IMG/VR virus record: IMGVR_UViG_3300035211_000065
Coordinates: 1 to 29,604 of that record
DNA: 29,604 bases
From: a virus
Direction: 5' to 3' (one strand)
Part shown: one piece after another, positions 6,326 to 14,806 of the stretch
How the letters are laid out: each line of letters begins with the position of its first letter
Numbering within the stretch: the first letter of the stretch is position 1
Program-made: the position numbers and the translations under genes
Notes under the pieces: model-generated
Database searches by the model: none
What the model saw: the letters and a program-made list of their open reading frames with translations, nothing else
Told to the model about the DNA's origin: nothing

Positions 6326-6384
6326 AGGCACTTTTGCCCTTAAATAAGCCGTTCGGGGCTTAGGCGGTCGACAGGCGAGCCGTT
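6326..6384. repeat. 59-nt GC-rich direct repeat, copy R1
   Basis: Identical over 59 bases to 23866-23924 (R2). It is about 58 % GC (34 of 59) in a strongly AT-rich genome. It contains a 6-bp stem TAAGCC/GGCTTA around GTTCGG, a small stem GGCA/TGCC, and the palindrome GTCGAC. AGCCGTT occurs twice inside and once more about 47 bases to the left. Both copies sit 60-75 bases after the stop of a large gene and upstream of a promoter. Neither is followed by a strong U-tract. It may be a replication or packaging site, a processed RNA, or a protein-dependent terminator. Confidence 0.8.
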
Positions 6385-6396
6385 AATGGCTTTATT

Positions 6397-6464
6397 ACTA
6401 TATTTATATAGTATATATTAAAAAATTAACTATATAAATATAGTTAACGTATATAGTTAACGTA
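6397..6464. repeat. AT-rich inverted repeat and 13-nt tandem duplication at the polymerase 3' end
   Basis: ACTATATTTATATAGT (6397-6412) and its exact reverse complement (6429-6444) form a 16-bp stem with a 16-nt loop. The unit TATAGTTAACGTA is repeated twice in tandem (6439-6451, 6452-6464), covering the polymerase stop codon. Between this and the 6130 start, the stretch holds only R1, the 13-nt repeat and promoter Pb. Confidence 0.6.
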
Positions 6465-8472
6465 TTTTGCCAGCTATAAATTTACCATCAGCGGTTTTTA
6501 TTACTTTATCGCCAGCAGCTTCAGCCCAATTGTTAGGGCTTATACCCAAGCCTGTTAAAATAGGTACTTTGAAATTTATCGTAGTTGTTTCTAACATATT
6601 ACAAATATAATTATGGAGTTTTGATTCATACAAAACTTCTAATGGAACACGACTTAATAATTCGTCATGTACATTTGCTGCTAATTTAATGCCCCATTTT
6701 TTAGATTCACTATTAAATCTTGGTGAAATTGCAACCATTCTTTCTTTCATAATATCAGCAGCACAACTTTGTATTATAGAATTAAAAGCTTTTCTTGCAA
6801 CTCTTCCGGGTAGATATCTTCTACGACCATAAGCATTAAAAACAAAACCACGAACAGCAGCCGTATTTTTAGCAGCGTCTGAAGTTGTTTTTATTTCTGG
6901 AAATCTATCGTGATATTTGTTCCAACAATATTCAGCATGATTTCTACAAAGTTCTACAAGTTTTTCTTTTCTTAAATTATTTTCTAATTTATTACTCGCA
7001 ATCAATTCCGCAACTTTAGCTGTCATCATTTCAATTATATGGTCATTAGACATTAATTGTGCAGTAACACCATTCTTTCCTTGCCCATAAGCCATACCAA
7101 AATTAAGTTGTTTAGCAGGTTTTCTTATTATTTGTATTAAATCAGCGACCCATTGATGGTAATCTGTTTCTGGATTTTCGTTATATGCTTTTATAGCTTC
7201 TTCTATTTTTGCATAATGCACAATTAGTCGATATTCAATTTGTGAATAATCATTAGAAATAAACCCTTCGCCTTCAAAAGGATGTAATAATACTTTTGAA
7301 TCTTCATTTTGTTGTTGTGAATTTGGTTTACTACTGGATAACCTACCAGTACGAACGGCTTGATTATAGTTTGGATGTATTATGCCATCTACATTGAGTT
7401 CTAAAAAAGTATCTAAATATAAACTTTTAAACTGTTGTTTTATTCTGTATTCGCATATTAAATTTACTATTTCTTTTATTTTAGGATCACTAACAACTAG
7501 TGGATGATTTCTATATAAAGCCATTGCATCTTTATCAAAACTTGGACGACCAGTATCATAATATCTTCCATCTTTCTTTTCTGATATAGTTTTTAAAATC
7601 GGTAAATTTAATTGATTTATAAAAATATCATATATGCAATTATTCGAATTTATAAATTCACGCCCAGTTAAATCTGCTATCCTAGTAGCATTATCTATCA
7701 TTATTCGCAAAGCTTTTAAAGATGCTTTTTTGCATTCGATTTCATCTACTCTTAAGCCATCTTTTTCTATATCGAATAGAACAGAAGTTAAATTTATTTC
7801 AGTTTCTACTAATCTTTTGACAGCTTCCGCCTGTTCTATTTTTTTAGTTTCTGCGATTCTAGCTTCTAATTTTGACTGCAAGAATCTGTATAATTCACGA
7901 TTCATACCAATATCATCATTAGCATATTCACCTAGAATATCTATGGGCACATCGGCGTAAGATTTTGATTTTATACTTTTTAAATAAGCTGCAACCCTAT
8001 CTTTTGCACTAACATCATAGTCCAGCCAATCTTTACATACAGGTTTTAAGCCATAGCCTATTCTATCACTATAATATAATTTACATTGTGTTAATGTATC
8101 AATTAATCTGCACTTAAATTCTACATTATCACCTACTGCAAACATTAAAGCATCAAATTTAATATTATGATTTATCCAATCCTTGCAAGATTGTAGAATA
8201 TCTTGTATCCAATTCATAACATTGGATACTGGTAAATTGTTAGAATTAGGAGCAGTATGTCGAATTGGTATATACCAGCGTTCTCTTATATCATCAGCGG
8301 TTATACTAAATCCGCAGATTCTATCACCTTTCCATGGATATAAACCACCTAAATCTTTATGCTGAAATACTCTTTTAGATTCTATATCGCAAAATATTTC
8401 TTTACGATTTTTTAAATTAGGCAATTCAGATAAAGATTCAATTATATTTGAATTGTTTGGTAAATGTATCAT
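6457..8472 (-). CDS. Family A DNA polymerase with 3'-5' exonuclease (671 aa)
   Basis: Replicative phage polymerase. Exonuclease motifs: Exo I FCDIES (Asp29, Glu31), Exo II NIKFDALM, Exo III YANDDIGMNREL. Polymerase domain: TGRLSSSKPNSQQQ, motif A SNDYSQIEYR, motif B RKPAKQLNFGMAYG, motif C VHDEL (His602-Glu604). In motif B the position equivalent to E. coli Phe762 is Phe. No 5'-3' exonuclease domain is present, and the length matches T7-like enzymes. The ATG overlaps the methylase stop as TAATG. It is the last gene of the operon starting at promoter Pe and is followed by the AT-rich repeats and R1. Confidence 0.95.
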   Translation of the reverse strand: MIHLPNNSNIIESLSELPNLKNRKEIFCDIESKRVFQHKDLGGLYPWKGDRICGFSITADDIRERWYIPIRHTAPNSNNLPVSNVMNWIQDILQSCKDWINHNIKFDALMFAVGDNVEFKCRLIDTLTQCKLYYSDRIGYGLKPVCKDWLDYDVSAKDRVAAYLKSIKSKSYADVPIDILGEYANDDIGMNRELYRFLQSKLEARIAETKKIEQAEAVKRLVETEINLTSVLFDIEKDGLRVDEIECKKASLKALRIMIDNATRIADLTGREFINSNNCIYDIFINQLNLPILKTISEKKDGRYYDTGRPSFDKDAMALYRNHPLVVSDPKIKEIVNLICEYRIKQQFKSLYLDTFLELNVDGIIHPNYNQAVRTGRLSSSKPNSQQQNEDSKVLLHPFEGEGFISNDYSQIEYRLIVHYAKIEEAIKAYNENPETDYHQWVADLIQIIRKPAKQLNFGMAYGQGKNGVTAQLMSNDHIIEMMTAKVAELIASNKLENNLRKEKLVELCRNHAEYCWNKYHDRFPEIKTTSDAAKNTAAVRGFVFNAYGRRRYLPGRVARKAFNSIIQSCAADIMKERMVAISPRFNSESKKWGIKLAANVHDELLSRVPLEVLYESKLHNYICNMLETTTINFKVPILTGLGISPNNWAEAAGDKVIKTADGKFIAGKIR

Positions 8473-9170
8473 TACTTGTCATTTGTCCAAATAGCTTCAA
8501 TATTCTTGCCAATTGAATGATATTGTCCAATATTTAAATGCAAAAATTCAAAAGGTAACCAATCAGCTAATAAATCTTCACATACTATTATTTGACCTTT
8601 ACGTTCTTTGCACCACTTTCCAAGTTCAGTATAATTTATACTATCACAATTATAATTATATCTAGACCCTATTCCGTTACTATAAGGTGGGTCAATAAAC
8701 CAAGTAGCTTCAATATTATTGGCTAAACTATAATCACCATGAATAATTTTCCAATGCCTTATTTTGTATAAATTATCTGCAATTCTTTTTCTACCATTCC
8801 CATTATTAGCTGACCATCTATTTCTATTTCTATTTCCTATTTTTCTTTTAGCAAAATCATTATTACTTCTAAAACAGCATCCTCGAAAGCTTTCTAAAGA
8901 AATAAGATTTTTTATCGCCTTATTTTCAATATCTATAATTTCATTATATTTATATAGAGGCAGATTGATTATTATATCATAAGTTGCTTTATTTATCAGC
9001 CAATCCCATATATCAAATATAGCTTTATCCTTTTCAATTAATATAACTTGTTTATCCCAATAATGGAACGCATACTGAGCAGAACCGGCGAATGGCTCAA
9101 TTATAATATCATATTTTGGTTTGGGGTAATATTTTACTAATTTAGATTTTGAGCCAAAATAACTAAACAT
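8472..9170 (-). CDS. DNA adenine N6-methyltransferase, D12 (Dam) class (232 aa)
   Basis: Methylates adenine N6 with S-adenosylmethionine. The AdoMet-binding loop is EPFAGSAQYAFHY near residue 30, after the FSYFGSKSKL motif typical of D12 enzymes. The catalytic motif is FIDPPYSNGIG. The start is the ATG at 9170, which gives a TAATG overlap with the deaminase gene. The 15 bases upstream are open only through a TTG. There is no cognate endonuclease nearby, so it is an orphan methylase, probably protecting phage DNA or marking replicated DNA. Recognition sequence cannot be read from the protein. Confidence 0.88.
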   Translation of the reverse strand: MFSYFGSKSKLVKYYPKPKYDIIIEPFAGSAQYAFHYWDKQVILIEKDKAIFDIWDWLINKATYDIIINLPLYKYNEIIDIENKAIKNLISLESFRGCCFRSNNDFAKRKIGNRNRNRWSANNGNGRKRIADNLYKIRHWKIIHGDYSLANNIEATWFIDPPYSNGIGSRYNYNCDSINYTELGKWCKERKGQIIVCEDLLADWLPFEFLHLNIGQYHSIGKNIEAIWTNDK

Positions 9171-9700
9171 TAGATATTCAACCAATCTTTTAAAAGTGTA
9201 ATACCAGTTTCAGGATTTTCAATTAATTCTTTAGTCCAATGAGGCATTGTTCTATCTAGCATAGCCTTTGCGTTTCGGGGGTGCTCAGCCCAATAAGGGG
9301 CTAATATTTCATAAGCTACTGCATCTATAACTCCAGAATCAATTATTATATTAGCACAATTCACACAAGAAGAATACGTTGTTAGTAAAATTGTTTTTAT
9401 TTTATTTTCTTTTTTATTTAGTCTATGTCTGCTTCTAAATAATAAATAATTCATTATAGCTCGTGGCTCTGCATGACTACAACCACAAGCACCTACAATA
9501 TTTTGGCATTCATTTTTATTTCCAGATGGCCCATTTATTGCAAAAGTTTTATTTATTATTTCTAATGTTGTATCAATTTCTATTATAGCACATCCAACAG
9601 CTTTTCTTTTACAAACTTGATTTTTTTCTGCTTGTAATTTTATATCTTTAAAAGTTTGCAATATATTTAATCTTAAAAATTTTATAAATTTTTCGTTCAT
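9170..9700 (-). CDS. dCMP deaminase family protein (176 aa)
   Basis: Deaminates dCMP to dUMP, feeding dTMP synthesis. The zinc/catalytic motif is CSHAEPRA (His-Ala-Glu), and the second motif is YSSCVNCANIIIDSG, where Ser replaces the Pro of the usual PCxxC. The start at 9700 has AGGGG upstream and a TAATG overlap with the kinase gene. The longer frame to 9745 would lie inside that gene. Its presence beside a probable dCMP hydroxymethylase recalls T4, which uses both enzymes. A distinct deaminase substrate, such as a modified nucleotide, cannot be excluded. Confidence 0.87.
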   Translation of the reverse strand: MNEKFIKFLRLNILQTFKDIKLQAEKNQVCKRKAVGCAIIEIDTTLEIINKTFAINGPSGNKNECQNIVGACGCSHAEPRAIMNYLLFRSRHRLNKKENKIKTILLTTYSSCVNCANIIIDSGVIDAVAYEILAPYWAEHPRNAKAMLDRTMPHWTKELIENPETGITLLKDWLNI

Positions 9701-10242
9701 TATATAATGTCCCCTCTTTCTAATGTAAATCTTCTTGATATCCATTCATCTATAATTTCATTTATATTTGAATCATTTACATAGTTGGGATTTTCAAAAT
9801 TTATTGGCAAAACATTAAAAGCAAAATCACAATCACCTTTATTTGCATAATTTTTAAAGAAATTATTACCATCGCACATTGTTTGGACATCTAATAAATT
9901 TCCGCGAGTATCATTTTCTATAAGTGATTTATATTTTTGTTCATCATTAGCATATAATACAACTATAATCCCACCAACACTTCTTATCCAACTATTTATA
10001 ATAGATAAACGCTGAGGCCATATTTTATTTTTATGATAGGCTAATCCACCAAGATGAAATCTATCTTGAACAGCATAAGGATTTAATAATTTTTTATAAT
10101 CCAAAAAGAAATCAAATATCTCTTCATTAGGTCTTGTCATCCAGCTATAAATAGCAAGAAAGCCTTTTTCCGAAAGTCTTCTTACTATAGTCTTAGCTAA
10201 AGTTGTTTTACCTAAACAATCACTGCCTTCTATCAATAACAT
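9700..10242 (-). CDS. Deoxynucleoside monophosphate kinase, thymidylate-kinase-like (180 aa)
   Basis: The P-loop is EGSDCLGKTTLAK at residues 5-17, followed by a helix and the DRFHLGGLAYHK motif near residue 60 that matches the nucleotide-binding DRxxxSxxAY of thymidylate kinases. It phosphorylates a dNMP to the diphosphate. In phages with modified bases this enzyme (T4 gp1 in function) acts on the hydroxymethylated monophosphate. It lies between the MazG-like and deaminase genes in the replication operon. AGGAAAAAAGAA precedes the ATG. Substrate choice is inferred from context only. Confidence 0.75.
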   Translation of the reverse strand: MLLIEGSDCLGKTTLAKTIVRRLSEKGFLAIYSWMTRPNEEIFDFFLDYKKLLNPYAVQDRFHLGGLAYHKNKIWPQRLSIINSWIRSVGGIIVVLYANDEQKYKSLIENDTRGNLLDVQTMCDGNNFFKNYANKGDCDFAFNVLPINFENPNYVNDSNINEIIDEWISRRFTLERGDII

Positions 10243-10270
10243 TTCTTTTTTCCTAATAAATTAAAATTGT

Positions 10271-10771
10271 TTAAATTTGATTTTCGTCTTTTAATCTTTT
10301 TCTACCACTTATTAAAATTTCATTAAAATTTGGCGGGCTAAAATTTTCACCTTTATCTCTAAGTCTTGGGTTATTTTTAATATCTCTTGGAGCTTTAGTA
10401 TTATTTGACCTACATACTTCTTGAATTATTTCTTTTGCTGGGAGAATATAATCCACAGCAATCCCATTAACAACATAACATAAATCACCAAAGCCATCAC
10501 AAGTACCATTTAATTCACCTTTGTTTATATGCAGCATCATTTCAGCAGTTTCTTCAAGTATTAAATGAAAACGCCTAAATTTTTTCATAGTATAAATATC
10601 ATTTTTGACACTTCTTGAATAAATATAGCAAAATTTAGAAATAAAAATTATTAATTTACAAAATATAATCATTATAAATTTTGAAAATCTTTTATTAGGT
10701 TTTAAAGGTAAATTGCAAGGTATTTTATGTTTACGGTGAAATTCATAAATTGATTTTTGTGTTTCTATCAT
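10271..10771 (-). CDS. MazG-like nucleotide pyrophosphohydrolase (166 aa)
   Basis: An all-alpha NTP pyrophosphohydrolase that converts a dNTP to dNMP and pyrophosphate. Metal ligands are seen in LILEETAEMM (Glu73, Glu74, Glu77) and CDGFGDLCYVVNGIAVDY (Asp92, Asp96), followed by the family-typical EVCRSNNTK. Residues 26-60 hold an unusual basic and hydrophobic insert (KFIMIIFCKLIIFISKF) before the metal site, which could touch the membrane. The start at 10771 has GGAG eight bases upstream. With a probable dCMP hydroxymethylase in the genome, a dCTPase role like T4 gp56 is possible. Confidence 0.78.
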   Translation of the reverse strand: MIETQKSIYEFHRKHKIPCNLPLKPNKRFSKFIMIIFCKLIIFISKFCYIYSRSVKNDIYTMKKFRRFHLILEETAEMMLHINKGELNGTCDGFGDLCYVVNGIAVDYILPAKEIIQEVCRSNNTKAPRDIKNNPRLRDKGENFSPPNFNEILISGRKRLKDENQI

Positions 10772-10772
10772 A

Positions 10773-12119
10773 TTAAAACTCCGCATCTTCATATATATTA
10801 TTTTGTTCTACTAAACTTCTATCATTTAATAATGATTTTAATAATTTTGTAAATCCCGGTGATTTCATATATGGGAATCCATTTCTAAACAAAGCTCTTT
10901 TACGAACTAAATCTCCAAGTAATTTTTGGGCTTGATCTTGACCAATATCACACCAATCCATTAGGCTATTTCTATCTATATCGTCAGCATGCAATAATTG
11001 TTCAATTAAATCTTTTGGATACTTTGTTTCTTTTAAACGCTTAGTTAAAAAACTTACATCATTATCTCTTAATTCTTTTGAAAATTTATCATCATAAGAA
11101 AACTCTTTATAACCACAAGATTCACTAGAGTATATTTTAGTTAAAAAATTATAAGCATATTGTAGATGTATTTTGCAAACCAATAAATTATTATAATTAT
11201 TTTTTTCAGTATTAAAAGTTAAACCAGCAATAGCAATGGCCATTTTAGTTAGTTTATGTCTCATAGAACCTGAGTCAATTAATGGTATAGTTTCAGTAAA
11301 TTCTTTATATAATTTTTTAGATAATTCCAAACATAATTCTCTAAAACCACTTTCAAATTTTATTTGATCAACAGAACGAGTCCATATCCATAATATTAAT
11401 TTTTTCCAAGCTTCACTAGTGTATTTGGGGTTTTTTACTAAACTATTTTTTATAAATTTATCTCTAAGATCTTCATCCATTTCAGCTTTAGAAACTATCA
11501 TAGCAAAATCTAAACGACGAACATCTTCTAATTGCCCCATTAATTCTTTTATTATTTTAATACCGAAATCATAAGAAGCTACATCTTTCTTGCTACTACG
11601 CGGATTAGAAAGCATTATTAATCTCGTTCTTGCTGGTGTAACTCGACTAACCATACCCATTATTTCAGCTTCTTTTTTAGAACGCATGCTTCTTAAATTT
11701 GCTATAATTTCTTCAGGAGCACCTTTCAGTTCCTCTAATATAACTAATTGCCTATCGTTCAATGGTATAGTCCCCCATTTTATAAACCATTTACCCTTAG
11801 AACCCATAGGTTCTAATCCACCTAATAATCCAGTTCTTTTGGCATTACCACAATCATGAATAACACCCAAATTAAAAAAATTAACTAAACTTTCTGCAAT
11901 TTTTGATTTACCTTGTGAGCTATCCCCAGCAATTAAACAATCTATAATCCCATAGCATATTTCGCCATCTAGATTATAATGCAATGCTGAGCAATAAGCT
12001 ATCAAAAAAGCTAGATGCAAATCTTTTCTCAAAAATATTTTAGTAACATTATTTGATAAATCTTTACAAATATCATCTATCTTTTTTGATAACAATTCAT
12101 ATTTTTCGCTATCAATCAT
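10773..12119 (-). CDS. MCM-like AAA+ replicative helicase core (448 aa)
   Basis: Unwinds DNA at the fork as a ring ATPase. Walker A is GDSSQGKS (65-72), Walker B LVILEEL (125-131), sensor 1 LSNPR (Asn172), and DVRRLDFAMIV (199-209) matches the arginine-finger region RFDLxFxL of MCM proteins. The NLRSMRSKKEAEIMG segment corresponds to the MCM presensor hairpin region. The protein begins only about 60 residues before Walker A, so the OB-fold and zinc N-terminal half of cellular MCMs is absent. It overlaps the primase gene by 8 bases. MCM-type helicases are uncommon in phages, which mostly use DnaB-like enzymes. An archaeal-type AAA+ alternative is possible. Confidence 0.72.
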   Translation of the reverse strand: MIDSEKYELLSKKIDDICKDLSNNVTKIFLRKDLHLAFLIAYCSALHYNLDGEICYGIIDCLIAGDSSQGKSKIAESLVNFFNLGVIHDCGNAKRTGLLGGLEPMGSKGKWFIKWGTIPLNDRQLVILEELKGAPEEIIANLRSMRSKKEAEIMGMVSRVTPARTRLIMLSNPRSSKKDVASYDFGIKIIKELMGQLEDVRRLDFAMIVSKAEMDEDLRDKFIKNSLVKNPKYTSEAWKKLILWIWTRSVDQIKFESGFRELCLELSKKLYKEFTETIPLIDSGSMRHKLTKMAIAIAGLTFNTEKNNYNNLLVCKIHLQYAYNFLTKIYSSESCGYKEFSYDDKFSKELRDNDVSFLTKRLKETKYPKDLIEQLLHADDIDRNSLMDWCDIGQDQAQKLLGDLVRKRALFRNGFPYMKSPGFTKLLKSLLNDRSLVEQNNIYEDAEF

Positions 12120-13704
12120 AGTTGTCTATTTTAAACAAACCTAGTAATTGAAAATCTTCTTGTGTCAAATCAAAAGAAGATAAACTGTCTTCTTTTCTTT
12201 GTATTTTTTCAACTAATAAAACTGATTGACCAAATTTTGGATCAGGATAGTTTCTACAAATACCGATATATGGTATATTTAATTCTAATTGGTCTTCTGT
12301 TAAACCGACTATAAAAGCTGGTTGATTTATATCCGTTTTACTTTGATTTATATTTAAATCAAATACGGAGCTCAATCGCACGTCAGAAACGTCGTAGTAA
12401 GTATCTATAGTTATTTTTGCAGATTTGCATTCAGGTACACCTAAAGCACCTAAAAGAGCATTATGTAATATCTTCTTATTTTGTGAAACACCGATTACCC
12501 CTAAAAATTCTTGATTCTTTGGTTTTAATGTTATTGATACTAGACCAGTTTTATTATCAACTTCTTTTGAATTAACAATACATGAAGAACAAAAACTTGA
12601 ATCTCTAGTGCATGAAATTTTTATATCTTTAGCCACATGATAATTTTCTGTGTCTAACATACTGATAACGAAACTACATTCACATTTCTTGCCAATATTT
12701 TCACTTTTTCTTACTTCAAATAAATCACAAGATACTGGCAGTATATTTTCATCATCTTTATCTTCAAAATAAGGTGGAACATATTTTATCGCCATTTTCA
12801 TAGCAATTGCAAAATCATTTTCTTTAGCATTTTCTTTAGCCACCCAATCATTAACATCACCCTTTGGATATTTGCCTATATCTAAAAAGGTTGCTAAATC
12901 AATTATATATACTGATTGTGCTGTAGTATTTAAATGAGCAGCAAGTCGTCTAGAGCCTTCTCGTCCCCCAGCATCTATATCCATGCAAATAAAAACTATT
13001 TTATTCTTAAATAGTTTATTTAAATTTTTATCCCACGCCCCTTCTGCCCCAGTAAAAGTAGTTGCACCTATATTTGATGGATTTAGAAATCTTTTTGAAA
13101 CTAGCGCTTTTAATTCTCCCCCTAATACCCATATAGTTTCATACTTTAATTGTTCCGGCATATATAATACATTTGTACTATAGCCTGACATATTTTTCAT
13201 TTTATTTGGGCCGGGAGCTCCGGGCAGATATTTTCTTATATTTATTATGTTATTATCTAAATCAAAAATTGGAATCATGATACGTTGTTCACGTATAGAA
13301 TATCCCAATCTTTGTTCTCTTATTTCATCATCTGTTATACCTCTTTTGTATAGCTCTTGTAATAATGGGCCAGAATTCCAAATTGCATTATGCCATTTTT
13401 CAACTCTATCTTGTTTAATTACTTTCTTATCTACTAAGTTTGGATATCTAGTTAATAAATCTGCTATTATAGTTTTTCGTTCTACTTTTAAGATATGAGC
13501 AAATAAAGATATTATATCTCCGGAGGCGTTACATTGAGCAGCATGACATTTCCATAAATTTTTTGTGGTATTTAAAGATAAACTTGGATTGACATCATCA
13601 TGACACGGACAAATACATTTAATCTCATCAGCTCCAGATGGAATTACATCCCAACCTAGTCTGCTCAATTCAACTAAAGCATTTATTTTTGTGATATCAA
13701 TCAT
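12112..13704 (-). CDS. DnaG-like DNA primase with extra C-terminal cysteine domain (530 aa)
   Basis: Makes RNA primers for replication. The CHC2 zinc finger uses Cys32, His35 (CPCHDD), Cys53 and Cys58. The TOPRIM core has GGELKA (Glu197) and CMDIDAGG (Asp242, Asp244). No DnaB-type helicase domain follows. Instead residues ~320-530 form a beta-rich region with a cysteine cluster (Cys341, 343, 365, 372, 375) that might be an OB-fold plus zinc ribbon. The MCM-like core is the next gene, overlapping by 8 bases. The ATG at 13704 has no Shine-Dalgarno sequence: the preceding bases are pyrimidine-rich and end in element E4. Confidence 0.88.
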   Translation of the reverse strand: MIDITKINALVELSRLGWDVIPSGADEIKCICPCHDDVNPSLSLNTTKNLWKCHAAQCNASGDIISLFAHILKVERKTIIADLLTRYPNLVDKKVIKQDRVEKWHNAIWNSGPLLQELYKRGITDDEIREQRLGYSIREQRIMIPIFDLDNNIINIRKYLPGAPGPNKMKNMSGYSTNVLYMPEQLKYETIWVLGGELKALVSKRFLNPSNIGATTFTGAEGAWDKNLNKLFKNKIVFICMDIDAGGREGSRRLAAHLNTTAQSVYIIDLATFLDIGKYPKGDVNDWVAKENAKENDFAIAMKMAIKYVPPYFEDKDDENILPVSCDLFEVRKSENIGKKCECSFVISMLDTENYHVAKDIKISCTRDSSFCSSCIVNSKEVDNKTGLVSITLKPKNQEFLGVIGVSQNKKILHNALLGALGVPECKSAKITIDTYYDVSDVRLSSVFDLNINQSKTDINQPAFIVGLTEDQLELNIPYIGICRNYPDPKFGQSVLLVEKIQRKEDSLSSFDLTQEDFQLLGLFKIDNYD

Positions 13705-13716
13705 TATAAGAAAAAG

Positions 13717-13792
13717 AAATTGGTGACAGAACTATCAACTTGGGTAGGATAGCTCACCATAAAATTTCACAATTGTCAACTGTCACCAATTT
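13717..13792. promoter_or_regulatory. Element E4: 13-bp perfect inverted repeat between two replication genes
   Basis: AAATTGGTGACAG (13717-13729) and CTGTCACCAATTT (13780-13792) are perfect arms around 50 bases. An inner 5-bp pair (CTATC/GATAG) can form. On the plus strand the right arm is followed by TGAAAGGAGTTAAAA and ATG, the stem + Shine-Dalgarno order seen in E2, E3, E5 and E6 on the minus strand. This element therefore looks inverted relative to the genes around it. Confidence 0.6.
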
Positions 13793-13825
13793 TGAAAGGA
13801 GTTAAAAATGAAAAGAAATTTCTAA

Positions 13826-14695
13826 TTAAAAATCTTCGTTAGCTTTTACAGCAGCTTCATCGGCAGAAATAGTATCATCTTCCTCATCCTGGACCATAAG
13901 ACGCTGTTTTTCGAATAGTTCTTTAAATTCTAAATGTAACGCCTTCATATCGGCTGCTTCTTCTTGATTAATTACCGGCGTATCAGCAGCTTCAAATTTA
14001 AAGCCGTACCATTTTCTTGTAGCATCTGGAGTATGATGAATTGTGCTCAATTTCCAAACTTGTGACCAAAGAGGTATTTTAGATGGTTTACCATTTACAA
14101 CTTGTCGACGTAAAGTTACCGCGGAAATAAAATTCTTACCTTGCATGTATTCCCCTCTTTCAAATGAAAGAGTGACTGGTGTGCCAGCAAGAGGGTGATC
14201 ACCATAAATAAGCCCAATAAATCTTAAATGCTCCACATAAGAATAATACTTCTTTTCTTTTTCTGGTAAAGCTTCGCTTTGATTAGGATATAGCTCTTTT
14301 CTTGTTTTAGCATCTTTGGAATTCTCAGCTAAATAACTTGATGGATCATGCGACCTTTCAAGTATCATTGGGCCAGTATCTTTAAGATCACGCCATTTTG
14401 CCCATTCAACAAAAAAGAATAGAGGCACAAATTCAAATGATTTAGGCTCCTCTTTAAATTTACTTATTAAAGAATCACCGGGACGAACAATCACAGAACC
14501 AATACCAAAATTTTCAGTAAGTTCACTATCACTTGTGGCTTGAATAATTTTAAATCTTGGTACTATACGATGTTCTTGTAAAGAATCTAAACTATCATCC
14601 TCTTCAATATATTGTGCTAAAAAATTTGCTTCTTGTCCTTCGACTCGATTAATCGCAGTTTCCAACCGTGATGATTTGGCATTTTCATCGCCCAT
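13826..14695 (-). CDS. Probable single-stranded DNA-binding or replication accessory protein (289 aa)
   Basis: First gene of the replication operon behind promoter Pe, with a strong GAGGAG site and more G/C-ending codons than its neighbours, as expected for an abundant protein. The body contains PRFKIIQATSDSELTENFG, RPGDSLI and FVPLFFFVEWAKW. The C-terminus is acidic and ends in an aromatic residue (QDEEDDTIS ... ANEDF). Acidic tails ending in Phe are the hallmark by which T7 gp2.5 and bacterial SSB recruit partners. I infer ssDNA binding from this tail and from the position before primase and helicase. No OB-fold motif is readable by eye, so the call is tentative. Confidence 0.45.
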   Translation of the reverse strand: MGDENAKSSRLETAINRVEGQEANFLAQYIEEDDSLDSLQEHRIVPRFKIIQATSDSELTENFGIGSVIVRPGDSLISKFKEEPKSFEFVPLFFFVEWAKWRDLKDTGPMILERSHDPSSYLAENSKDAKTRKELYPNQSEALPEKEKKYYSYVEHLRFIGLIYGDHPLAGTPVTLSFERGEYMQGKNFISAVTLRRQVVNGKPSKIPLWSQVWKLSTIHHTPDATRKWYGFKFEAADTPVINQEEAADMKALHLEFKELFEKQRLMVQDEEDDTISADEAAVKANEDF

Positions 14696-14741
14696 GTTTT
14701 AGTCTCCTCAATTAATTATTATGTTTATTTTGTAGTTTAAT

Positions 14742-14770
14742 ATTATACATTAAATAAAGTAAAAAGGCAA
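14742..14770 (-). promoter_or_regulatory. Promoter Pe (sigma70-like)
   Basis: Minus-strand TTGCCT (14770-14765), 17-bp spacer, TATAAT (14747-14742). It lies in the 111-base gap before the probable ssDNA-binding protein and drives the replication operon. Confidence 0.65.
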
Positions 14771-14806
14771 ATACAAAATTTAATTTTATTTATACTAAAT
14801 AGTTAA

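Noticed and set aside
6326-6384. R1/R2 as phage attachment sites or transposon ends
   Set aside because: No integrase or transposase is in the window, there is no target-site duplication, and the repeats are direct, internal and structured.
8472-9185. Longer start for the adenine methylase at 9185
   Set aside because: That codon is TTG inside the upstream gene. The ATG at 9170 forms a TAATG junction like several others here.
13808-13825. Plus-strand mini-ORF MKRNF with a perfect Shine-Dalgarno sequence as a gene
   Set aside because: Five codons only, and no other plus-strand gene exists here. It is better explained as part of an inverted leader cassette.
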